Part shown: positions 21,161 through 29,885 of the stretch, piece by piece
Layout of the letters: the number at the start of each line of letters is the position of its first letter
Numbering within the stretch: position 1 is the first letter of the stretch
Assembly: GCA_016841665.1 (NCBI GenBank)
Contig: JAENYT010000003.1
Span: 83,376 to 147,375 of the forward strand
Origin: Methanobacteriota archaeon
GTDB taxonomy: Archaea > Halobacteriota > Methanomicrobia > Methanomicrobiales > Methanomicrobiaceae
Direction: 5' to 3'
DNA length: 64,000 nt
Notes under the pieces: model-generated
Databases searched by the model: none
Told to the model about the DNA's origin: nothing
The model's input: the letters and a program-made list of their open reading frames with translations, nothing else
Made by a program: the position numbers and the translations under genes

Positions 21161-21673
21161 TCATCCCCGCGGCACAGGCGTGACTTCGCGTCCTCTGTAC
21201 AATTCTTCGGGGTTTTCACGCAGCCAGTCCCAGGCGTCAACGATCTGCTCTTCGCTGAAGTAGCGGATATCGGTATGCGAGATAAACCCGAAGATCTTCG
21301 AGATCCAGGTCATCAGCTCCTCCCTTGAGTTTTCGCCGACCACTGCAATCCGCTCGATATTTTCGAGTTTGGACCAGAGTTTGAGGTCCTCCCATGCGGC
21401 CTCTGCGGTCCAGCCCTCGAAGTGCTCTAATTTGAAAAGCAGCCTGACATCCCCGTACTCGTCGATTGCCTCCTCGAGCAGGGGAATGAAGTAATCAGCA
21501 TAATCGTCGTCGGTCAGTTTCTCTGAGGCCTCAAACCCGATCACTTTTCCTGAAGATCTCTCCATCCACCGGATCATGTGCATCCACCCTGATTGGATTT
21601 GGTTTTTCTGGAAGCGATACGGAGGTGTGGCGGGGAAAGCCCCGCAACCCCTGCCGGACAGGTATTGGATCAC
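21161..21673 (-). CDS. SpoIIAA-like / STAS-like protein
   Basis: VIGFEASEKLTDDDYADYFIPLLEEAIDEYGDVRLLFKLEHFEGWTAEAAWEDLK. Confidence 0.8.
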   Translation of the reverse strand: MIQYLSGRGCGAFPATPPYRFQKNQIQSGWMHMIRWMERSSGKVIGFEASEKLTDDDYADYFIPLLEEAIDEYGDVRLLFKLEHFEGWTAEAAWEDLKLWSKLENIERIAVVGENSREELMTWISKIFGFISHTDIRYFSEEQIVDAWDWLRENPEELYRGREVTPVPRG

Positions 21674-22191
21674 CCCATGGGCGGTATGCCCTCAACCGCT
21701 CGTGAAGGCGCTTCGCTGAACGCCTCCCGCAGTTTTTCCTCGTTCTCCTCCGATAGCGAGGTCTGGATGACCGTGCCCTTGAACTCGGTCAGCCCGGCGA
21801 GCACCTTGTCGGGCGTGGATTCCTTGATGAGCATGAAGACCGCGGAATTGCCCGGCTGAATCGTCTCTGCAATCTGTTCGATAAATTTGTCATCGATCCC
21901 GTAGTCGGAGAAATGTCCTGCAAGCGCACCGGTGATAGCACCGATTGCAAGGCCGAAGAGCGGCATGAAGAAGATGAGGCCCAGTAACAGCCCCCAGAAG
22001 CTACCGCTGAGTGCGCCGACCCCTGCCATACTTACCGACTGTTTGATATCGGGTTTGCCGTCCTGGTGGCGGACGACAACGACCAGATCCTCCAGTTTGA
22101 TGATATGTTCCTTCTGCATCTGTTCCAGCCGGTCCTTCACCTGGAAAGCCGTCTGTTCATCATTGAATGCAACAACCACTAAATCACTCAT
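21670..22191 (-). CDS. DUF1269 domain protein
   Basis: LVVVAFNDEQTAFQVKDRLEQMQKEHIIKLEDLVVVVRHQDGKPDIKQSVSMAGVGALSGSFWGLLLGLIFFMPLFG. Confidence 0.9.
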   Translation of the reverse strand: MSDLVVVAFNDEQTAFQVKDRLEQMQKEHIIKLEDLVVVVRHQDGKPDIKQSVSMAGVGALSGSFWGLLLGLIFFMPLFGLAIGAITGALAGHFSDYGIDDKFIEQIAETIQPGNSAVFMLIKESTPDKVLAGLTEFKGTVIQTSLSEENEEKLREAFSEAPSRAVEGIPPMG

Positions 22192-22829
22192 TGTCCCACC
22201 CCACGATGGTCTCTACTCACCGTGCGATCAGTGCGAGGTAGGGGAACCATGCGCAGTGCCGTGTCTGCAACCGCCTGTTGTCCCTCACGCTGCTGAGTGT
22301 CATTGCAAATTATTTATATTAATTGGTGAATACCCATGGCGGGGGAGAGAGTACGCTTGCGAGATAATGACGCCATCCAATATTCATCGTGCAGGACGGA
22401 GCGTGGAAAGGACGGTATCGACCTGACATCGCAGATCCTGCATGTGCAGGAGCGGATCATCATGACCGACGGGTACGGCCCTCCCGCCCTGCTCCTGTTC
22501 TGGATAGGGCTTGCCGCGTTCTACGCACCGAAAATACGCCGTGTCTGCAGTCCCGGCCTGCGGCGGGTCTCGCACAGCATTCCGCGTCCTGCCATCCTCA
22601 CCCTGTCCGGCAGAAGGCGGTAACCCGGAGTGGGTACGCAGCGATCGGCCCTGTGTTCCTGCCTTTTGCGGTCTTTGTCGTGCCGAATCCCTCTTAAGCA
22701 TGCCCTGACATGACCAGTCGAGCCACGCCGGGCAACGGCAGTTATAACTGTGTAAATATTAAATGAACTATTATACTTGCTGCCGGGCGATGGCCGGATC
22801 CTCCGGACCACCGGAGCAACCAGGGGAAT

Positions 22830-24086
22830 GTGTTCATGCGACGGCGAGTGTGCGGGCGGATGCGAGAGCTCGGAATGATAGCAGGTACCTGCATGCTGGT
22901 GCTGGCGCTGGTCTGCAGCGGGTGCATCGAGCCTTCGGTTCCCGGGCGGAATGGCGGCGCAGCGGGAAGCATGCCCGAAGACCTGACCGGGGGAACCTGG
23001 GTGCTGGACCACTATATGGCGGGTGACACCCAGTTTAAACCGGTGATCAACGGCACCCAGATCACCGCTATGTTCGGCGCAGACGGTTTGTTGAGCGGAT
23101 CCGGGGGATGCAATATCTATGCCGCCCAGTACGACGCCGGGGAGGAGCTGCTCTCCATCGGCCCGGTTGCCTCGGCAAAGACCATCTGCTCCCAGCCTCA
23201 GGGCCTGATGAACCAGGAGGCCGCCTATCTCACTGCACTCGACTCGGTTGCTGCCTACACGTTCTCCGGTGATGAATTGAGTCTGCTGGACGAAAAGGGC
23301 AGAACCGTTCTCGTCTTTTCCCGCGGCGACTTCTCCGCTCCAACCGAGCTTACCGGAAGGACATGGCGGCTGACGCATTTTGACAACGGGATGGGGAAGA
23401 TCCTGCCGGTCGTCGACGGCACGACGGTGACGGCATACTTCGACCACGAGGGATTCCTGCGGGGATCGGCCGGGTGCAATGCCTATGCAACAACCTGCAA
23501 TGCCAACGGAGAAACGCTGGACATCGGAATCGTCGACGTCACGCAGACCTTCTGCAGCCGCCCGACGGGAATCATGCAACAGGAGGCTACCTATCTCTCC
23601 ATGCTCAAACAGGCCGACACCTATGAGATCGACGAGAACCACCTGGTCATCAGGGATAACGAAGGGAATACCATCCTCATCTTCGAGAGCGCCAGATCCG
23701 AAGCCTTCATCTCGCTGACCGGGAAGCTGACCGGGAGGGCGTGGCACCTGCGGCGCCTTGCCGATGACGCCGGCGATATGGTGCCGGCCCTCTCGCAGGG
23801 CACCGTGACCGCGGTGTTTTCCGAGGATGGCCATCTGAGCGGGGCGGCCGGGTGCAACTGGTACGGGACCTACTACCGCCTTGAGGGGGACCGGTTGTTC
23901 CTCGAAGACATTGCCTATACCGACTTCTACTGCTCCACTCCCGAGGGCATCCTGCAGCAGGAACGGCAGTATTTCTCTCTTCTGAACCGCGTCGCGGCAT
24001 ACGAGATCAGGAGCGGCACACTGATCCTCTACGATGAGAATGACACACCCCTGCTGGAATTTTCGGGCGGCCCGCTGGGAGGATGA
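22830..24086 (+). CDS. Lipoprotein with three tandem META (HslJ-like) domains
   Basis: Lipobox VCSGC; three repeats of LTGxxWxLxxx...G(C)N(I/A/W)Y...; 418 aa. Confidence 0.85.
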   Translation: MFMRRRVCGRMRELGMIAGTCMLVLALVCSGCIEPSVPGRNGGAAGSMPEDLTGGTWVLDHYMAGDTQFKPVINGTQITAMFGADGLLSGSGGCNIYAAQYDAGEELLSIGPVASAKTICSQPQGLMNQEAAYLTALDSVAAYTFSGDELSLLDEKGRTVLVFSRGDFSAPTELTGRTWRLTHFDNGMGKILPVVDGTTVTAYFDHEGFLRGSAGCNAYATTCNANGETLDIGIVDVTQTFCSRPTGIMQQEATYLSMLKQADTYEIDENHLVIRDNEGNTILIFESARSEAFISLTGKLTGRAWHLRRLADDAGDMVPALSQGTVTAVFSEDGHLSGAAGCNWYGTYYRLEGDRLFLEDIAYTDFYCSTPEGILQQERQYFSLLNRVAAYEIRSGTLILYDENDTPLLEFSGGPLGG

Positions 24087-24104
24087 AAAGAGGCGTAAAT
24101 ACGA

Positions 24105-24176
24105 TGGGCCCGATGCGATTCGAACGCATGACCGTCCGGTTATGAGCCGGACGCTCCACCACTAAGCTACGGGCCC
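24105..24176 (-). tRNA. tRNA with CAU anticodon (elongator Met or Ile2)
   Basis: GGGCCCGTAGCTTAGTGGTGGAGCGTCCGGCTCATAACCGGACGGTCATGCGTTCGAATCGCATCGGGCCCA; perfect acceptor, anticodon and T stems. Confidence 0.93.
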
Positions 24177-24311
24177 GCACGGTGCGCACCATTGCGGATT
24201 ATGATGCGTGTATATATACAGCAATCGGTGGTAAAAAAGGTTGCCGGGTTTCGGGGTGCACAGTGTGCGCCGATCGTGCTCTACCCCTGCCCGGGAGGGA
24301 TTTTCTCCCTC

Positions 24312-25691
24312 CTAGAACCCTTTTCTCCGCTTCAGGTTCCTGCTGCGCACCACCTTGATGCCCGCTCCCACCAGGATAATGCCTGCCACGGAGAGACCGG
24401 CGAGCCCGAACAGTGTCAGGTCGAGCTCTTTTTCGAGGGTGATGGTGACCGAGCGCTCCCCTTCGCCAGGCTCGATGCCGATTGCTGACCAGGAGGTTGT
24501 GTAGCCCTCCACCGATGCGGTGAAATTATAGGACTCGGCCGGCGGAAGGCTGTCGGTGATCGTTCCCTTGGCATCGGTAATCCCGAACGTATCACCATTG
24601 ACGGCAACATGCGCCCCGGCGATCACCTGGTGGTCCTGGTCTTCGACCAGCACGCTGACCGTCGCCAGCTCCCATGCCAGCTCGGCGGCAAGGTCCTGTC
24701 CCGCCTGGTCGATCATTTTCTCCTCTTCCCAGGCGACGTAGCCGTCCTTGGTGATAGCGATCGCGTAGGTTCCTTCCAGTACGTCCTGGAGGCTGAACCG
24801 GCCGTAGGTATCCGTTTCACCCTCTCGCTCCCCGTCGAGGAAGACCGCTGCACCCGCAACCGGGACTCCTGCGGTGTCGACCGCGATCAGGGAGACGGGG
24901 TAGGTGGCCAGCGCGAGCGAGAGATCCAGGATCAGGTCATCGTCGTCAATGTACCTGGCGAGCGTGAGATCGCGGAAGCCGTCGGCCTCAACTCGCAGCT
25001 GCACCTGTTCGCCCCGTTCGAGGCGGGTGATGAGGATGCCGCTGCTGCCGGTCACCCCGGTGCTCTTCCCATCGATGAAGACCTCGGCACCCGCGATGGG
25101 CGCATGGTCTGCAGCGCTGAGCACCCGCAGGGCAAAGCGCTCATCGTGCACGATCCAGCGATGCAGCGTGACGGTATCGGCATCGACTTCGTACTCCCAG
25201 GATTCGGGTGCGTAGTCGTCCGCCTCGATCTCGATGGTGTACTCCTCCCCGTTCACGAGGTCGAAGGTGACGCTACCGTCCGTGCCCGTCCGCTCCGTCT
25301 CCGTATCGTCGCTGCCCGTCGTGGTCACCCGTACGCGGGCGTTATATACCGGGCGGAGCGTGTCGGCGTCGTAGACCACAATCTCGATGCTCGCAGTATC
25401 CAGGACCAGGTCCACATCGACGGAGGTGTCGTCCTCGTCGATCCAGTCGCTCCAGTCCTCATATCCGCTCTTCTTCACTTCGAGCTCGAAGGACTCATCG
25501 AACGAATGGGAGAAGGAATAGTCCCCCTCGCTGTCGGTCTTTCCCTCGTAGTCCCCGTCGATATAGATGGAGGCCCCCCCGATCGCAGTTCCGTCGTCGT
25601 CATCCTGGACCGTTATTTCCAGTGTTATTGCCTGGACGGCACAGACCAGCACCGAACACACCAGAAGGGCTAAAAACAGGCGAATTCGCAT
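24312..25691 (-). CDS. Exported surface protein with tandem carboxypeptidase-regulatory/PEGA-like repeats and C-terminal TM anchor
   Basis: N-terminal signal; repeats such as GGASIYIDGDYEGKTDSEGDYSF, GAEVFIDGKSTGVTGSSG, GAAVFLDGEREGETDTYGRFSL; C-terminal TM. Confidence 0.75.
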   Translation of the reverse strand: MRIRLFLALLVCSVLVCAVQAITLEITVQDDDDGTAIGGASIYIDGDYEGKTDSEGDYSFSHSFDESFELEVKKSGYEDWSDWIDEDDTSVDVDLVLDTASIEIVVYDADTLRPVYNARVRVTTTGSDDTETERTGTDGSVTFDLVNGEEYTIEIEADDYAPESWEYEVDADTVTLHRWIVHDERFALRVLSAADHAPIAGAEVFIDGKSTGVTGSSGILITRLERGEQVQLRVEADGFRDLTLARYIDDDDLILDLSLALATYPVSLIAVDTAGVPVAGAAVFLDGEREGETDTYGRFSLQDVLEGTYAIAITKDGYVAWEEEKMIDQAGQDLAAELAWELATVSVLVEDQDHQVIAGAHVAVNGDTFGITDAKGTITDSLPPAESYNFTASVEGYTTSWSAIGIEPGEGERSVTITLEKELDLTLFGLAGLSVAGIILVGAGIKVVRSRNLKRRKGF

Positions 25692-25875
25692 GAAAATGTA
25701 TTTTCATCTATGGATTTGAATTCATCGGTTTGCATTGGAGGTGCTCTGGTGTCGGGTTTGGCCAGGGGCTCATCGTTCGGTGGTCGTGGCGTGCCGCCCC
25801 CTGAGTATCGATTCCGCGGGTGAGCCCCGACGGACTGATACATTAATCCGGGTGTACGTGCCATTCGGGGACGCC

Positions 25876-27057
25876 ATGAACCATACCGCATCAACCGCGT
25901 TTGTCCGGGAGATCATGATGGATTTTGCCGGTCTGACCGGACTGGAGCCTCCCGGTGCACGTCCGATGCGCTATCTATGGACGGATGCCTTTGCGGTCTG
26001 CGCCTATCTCGAACTCTTCCGCCGGACCAATGACGAGACCTGCCTGGACCTCGCGTTGCGCCTCGTCGACCAGGTGCACCACATCCTCGGCCGGCACCGG
26101 GATGACGATGCACGACGCGGCTTTATCAGCGGGCTGTCTGAGACGGAGGGGGCGCTGCACCCGACCGCGGGGGGCTTGCGGATAGGAAAGCGCATGAACG
26201 AACGCAAGGCCGGCGAGCCGCCCGACCCACGGCTTGAATGGGACCGGGACGGGCAATACTACCATTATCTGACAAAATGGATGCACGCACTCAACCGTGT
26301 GGCCGCTGCCACCCGGGATCCGGTGTATCTACGGTGGGCGATGGAGCTCGCGCAGGCAGCGCATGCCGCGTTTACATATGCCCCCCCGGCCGGCGACAGG
26401 AAGAGGATGTACTGGAAGATGAGTATCGATCTTGCCCGCCCCCTCGTCTCCTCCATGGGCCTGCACGACCCGCTCGACGGCCTTGTCACCTACCACGAAC
26501 TGCAGACGGCGGTTGCGAGGAATTTTGAGGGATCGGTGCAGCTCGATCTGTTCCATGAGAGTGCCGATGCGGCCGCGATCTGCCGGGGCATGAGCTTCGC
26601 CACGGACGATCCGCTCGGGACAGGCGGGCTCCTCTTCGACGCCTGGCGCATCGCGCAATTGATCAGGGAGGGGGGGTTTTGTGACGAAGGTCTCCTCGCA
26701 TCCGTCATGGATGCAGCCCTGTTCGGCCTGGAATCCTTTGTTGCAAGCAATACTCCTGCGCTGCCCGCCGACGTTCGCCTGGCGTTCCGTGAGCTGGGGC
26801 TTGCGATTGGGCTGAAAGGAGTCGAGAACCTTCAGGAAGAGATCAGGGAGCATCCGGGCGTTTTCGGCCGGAGCAGTTCCCTTCAGCAACGAGCCGAATT
26901 TCTCATGGGCTATGTGCCGCTCGCGGACACGATCGATCAGTTCTGGATGGATAAGAGAAACCGGGAAGCCAGCACCTGGATCGAGCACCGTGAAATCAAC
27001 ATGGTGATGCTCGCTATCAGTCTCGCTCCCGGGGAATTCCTGAGGGTACAGGATTGA
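25876..27057 (+). CDS. Hypothetical alpha/alpha-barrel (six-hairpin-glycosidase-like) protein
   Basis: 393 aa from ATG 25876; helix-rich, DGQYYHYLTKWMHALNRVAAATRDPVYLRWAMELAQAAHAAF. Confidence 0.6.
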   Translation: MNHTASTAFVREIMMDFAGLTGLEPPGARPMRYLWTDAFAVCAYLELFRRTNDETCLDLALRLVDQVHHILGRHRDDDARRGFISGLSETEGALHPTAGGLRIGKRMNERKAGEPPDPRLEWDRDGQYYHYLTKWMHALNRVAAATRDPVYLRWAMELAQAAHAAFTYAPPAGDRKRMYWKMSIDLARPLVSSMGLHDPLDGLVTYHELQTAVARNFEGSVQLDLFHESADAAAICRGMSFATDDPLGTGGLLFDAWRIAQLIREGGFCDEGLLASVMDAALFGLESFVASNTPALPADVRLAFRELGLAIGLKGVENLQEEIREHPGVFGRSSSLQQRAEFLMGYVPLADTIDQFWMDKRNREASTWIEHREINMVMLAISLAPGEFLRVQD

Positions 27058-27303
27058 CTTCGAGGGAAAATGGCCGGATTACAGACTGTCTGGTACCGTT
27101 TCTCAGCGCCGGTGTTCGGTCGATTTTTCCGGAGCAGGGCAACTGTGCCCCCCTCTCTCCAGTAGTAGATCGCGAATCGGGCGCGGCCGATGATGTGATC
27201 CGACTGCGACCATTGCTCGGTGAACTGGGTTGCCCGAAAGGGAAAACAGTATGAGAAGATCCGTTGGATTTTTGGGCGGGCGGGGATCTGAGAAGCTACC
27301 TTT

Positions 27304-27744
27304 ATGTGCGTTGAAGTGATCAGAAGCCCGGCGATCTGTATGATCGGAGAAATGATTGGAGAGATGACAGGCAAAGTGACCGGGAAGCGCCTTGTCCACC
27401 ATTACGGGGGAGACCTGAAGCTCGAGACGACCATTGAGTCGAAAGGGACGATTCTCGGAACCGAAATCACCTTTATTGCCACATTCTGGTCGAAGGAGAG
27501 GCGTCAGGGCGGCAAGTTCTCGAAAGGCAACGGGATCATGATGACCGACTCCGGTGAAATGGCCGTGCTGCATGGCTCCGGAATCAGCATGCCGGGAAAA
27601 GGCCCCGCATGGAACCTGCGTGGAGTCCGGTATCTGCAGACCTCTTCGCCGGCCCTGAGCCGCCTCAATGATGTGGCGCTGGTCTTTGAGATCGAAATCG
27701 ATCCTGACGGGACGGTCCACGACAGGATGTGGGAGTGGAAATAA
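27304..27744 (+). CDS. Hypothetical protein (146 aa)
   Basis: Intact ORF, beta-rich GKVTGKRLVHHYGGDLKLETTIESKGTILGTEITFIATFWSKER. Confidence 0.55.
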   Translation: MCVEVIRSPAICMIGEMIGEMTGKVTGKRLVHHYGGDLKLETTIESKGTILGTEITFIATFWSKERRQGGKFSKGNGIMMTDSGEMAVLHGSGISMPGKGPAWNLRGVRYLQTSSPALSRLNDVALVFEIEIDPDGTVHDRMWEWK

Positions 27745-28016
27745 CTTCTTCACCAGAACGGCATGGGACAACGGAAAGGTTTGATCGGCAGTGCCCGGTG
27801 CACCCTGAGAGAGCGCGTCGCGGGAGTAACGGGCATTCTTTTCTGGAAGTCATGAACCCGTGATATCGGGTCCGGAGAGGGATTTGGGGCGTGTCAAGGT
27901 GCATAGGGAGAAATATTGGAGGCCATGCACCGTTATTCCGGGATCGCGGGTGAGAGAAGGCCCCCTCCACCCGGATCCGCGCCTCAGACCGGCACCCGGA
28001 CTTCCCGGGAGGGCGT

Positions 28017-28358
28017 TCACACCGGTTGCGTGATCTCCGGCTTTACTTCCTTGGCTCTGGCCGCATAGACCTTGAAGTCCTTCACCTCGGGCGGGCCCGT
28101 GAGGTACTTCTCCAGCTCCTCAAACGGCCCCTTCAGGGTTCCCCCCGGATGGAAGATCTGCTCTGCAGAGGCTTTCATCGCCTCCTCGTCATCCCAGAAC
28201 GTGAGAATAACCTCGGAATCAGGATCCTCCCTCGACAGCAAGATGACATCCCCCCGAAACCCTCGCATGCCGGTTGCCATAATTTTGTCGAGCGTGGCAA
28301 GCGCCCGTTCCCGCTGTCCGCTCTTGTACTTCCAGACAGTCATCCGTGCAACTACCAT
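28017..28358 (-). CDS. ABM-like small protein (dimeric alpha/beta barrel)
   Basis: MVVARMTVWKYKSGQRERALATLDKIMATGMRGFRGDVILLSREDPDSEVILTFWDDEEAMKA. Confidence 0.6.
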   Translation of the reverse strand: MVVARMTVWKYKSGQRERALATLDKIMATGMRGFRGDVILLSREDPDSEVILTFWDDEEAMKASAEQIFHPGGTLKGPFEELEKYLTGPPEVKDFKVYAARAKEVKPEITQPV

Positions 28359-28504
28359 GGTAACCGGGATTACGGATGGACGGATCAATTATATACGTTC
28401 TGCCGGCTGGTTGCGGGGTGTCCTCCAATCCCTGTACCTGAGATTGCAGGGGAACCGCTCCATGGTGCGGGCCGGAATGGGCGAGGAACGGAGGGGCTGC
28501 CCTT

Positions 28505-28927
28505 TCAGCGCGGCCCTGTCCGTCCTGCACCGCCGCACACGGTGCACGTCCCGGTCTGCACGCAGAGGACCCCGCCGCACTGCGGGCACCGCCATTGCTC
28601 CCGCTGGGCTTCGAGGAATCGTTCGACACCCACATCCCGGATCCGGAGGAGGGTGTCGATCACGCTCAGGTGGTATTGCTTGCGGAAGCGGCGATCCAGC
28701 CGTTGCAGTCGTTCGCAGGGGAACTCCCCGCATTCAAAACAATAGGAACAATCCCCCTCACGAAGGTGACGACAGTAGCGCTTGAGGGCCCAGCACTTTT
28801 TGTTGTCGTTCCGGCAGCCGCGGCAGGGGGTGAGCGTCCATTGGTTCCGCACCCAGTCCTGGTACCTGCTGCAGAGGGCGCAGTTCATACCGCAGGGGGC
28901 GATGAGCTCCGCGGACATCCGGATCAT
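28505..28927 (-). CDS. DUF3795 Cys-rich protein
   Basis: LIAPCGMNCALCSRYQ...CRGCRNDNKKCWALKRYCRH...CFECGEFPCERL. Confidence 0.85.
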   Translation of the reverse strand: MIRMSAELIAPCGMNCALCSRYQDWVRNQWTLTPCRGCRNDNKKCWALKRYCRHLREGDCSYCFECGEFPCERLQRLDRRFRKQYHLSVIDTLLRIRDVGVERFLEAQREQWRCPQCGGVLCVQTGTCTVCGGAGRTGPR

Positions 28928-29196
28928 ATTGGTAAATAGGTATTCTCATAGCTGAAATTATTGATTGGTGGTTATAATGGGGCATGCAGAATGGCCGGGA
29001 AATGGGTGCGGCGGTAGCGGGGGTGGATGGTGGAGGCGGGGGGAGACGAGCATCAGCCGGCCTGCATCATCGGACGGTGGCGGCACATCGCCCCAGGATT
29101 CACGGTTCTCTCCGGGAGCACCCCCGCCCCTTATGGTGCGCAGAAATAAATCCCTGAGTACCTGACGAACCATTGCACAGGGAGGAATTCTGGGGT

Positions 29197-29712
29197 ATGG
29201 AACGGGGATATATTCACCTATATACGGGAAACGGCAAAGGGAAGACGACTGCGGCACTGGGGATGTCGCTCCGGTGCGTCTGTGCCGGCAAACGGGTGTT
29301 CTTCGGCCAGTTCATCAAGGACTGGGCATACAGCGAACTGAAAGCAGGTACCCTGCTTCCGCGTTTCGAGATCGTCCAGTTCGGGCGCGGATGTTTCATC
29401 GACCGCGACCCCGATGAAGGGGATTTCATTGCCGCCCGCGAGGGCCTCGCACGCTGCGACCGGATCCTCCAGTCGGGCGAGTACGACCTTGTGGTGCTCG
29501 ATGAGGTCAACGTGGCGCTCTCCTACGGCCTCTTCGGCGTGGATGATGTGATTGCGGTGCTGGAGAGGAGGGATCCTCGCGTGGAGGTGGTGCTCACCGG
29601 AAGGTATGCACCACAGGAGCTGATCGATGTCGCGGACCTGGTGACCGAGATGAGGGAGGTCAAGCACTATTACCACGAAGGGGTGGGGGCCCGCAAGGGC
29701 ATCGAACGCTGA
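29197..29712 (+). CDS. cobO: Cob(I)yrinic acid a,c-diamide adenosyltransferase
   Basis: MERGYIHLYTGNGKGKTTAALGMSLRCVCAGKRVFFGQFIKDWAYSEL...YDLVVLDEVNVALSYGL. Confidence 0.93.
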   Translation: MERGYIHLYTGNGKGKTTAALGMSLRCVCAGKRVFFGQFIKDWAYSELKAGTLLPRFEIVQFGRGCFIDRDPDEGDFIAAREGLARCDRILQSGEYDLVVLDEVNVALSYGLFGVDDVIAVLERRDPRVEVVLTGRYAPQELIDVADLVTEMREVKHYYHEGVGARKGIER

Positions 29713-29885
29713 CGGATCGGCGATCTGCCGCCTGCATCCCCGTTTTCTATGTCCGGCGCAGGATCAGCGCGAAGGATCGGTGCGCGTGTGAGAGCGGCGC
29801 ACTGGGTGCAGGAATCCGGGAAGACGAACATTCCGGACGTATCCCGATCCGTTCAGATCCACGGCGGGGACGCGCAGCCCCAGGA

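Noticed and set aside
22336-22623. 95-aa plus-strand ORF
   Set aside because: No recognisable domain and competing frames; possible but unsupported
22521-23834. 437-aa minus-strand ORF
   Set aside because: Antisense to the META-domain lipoprotein
24609-25673. 354-aa plus-strand ORF
   Set aside because: Antisense to the repeat surface protein; no independent support
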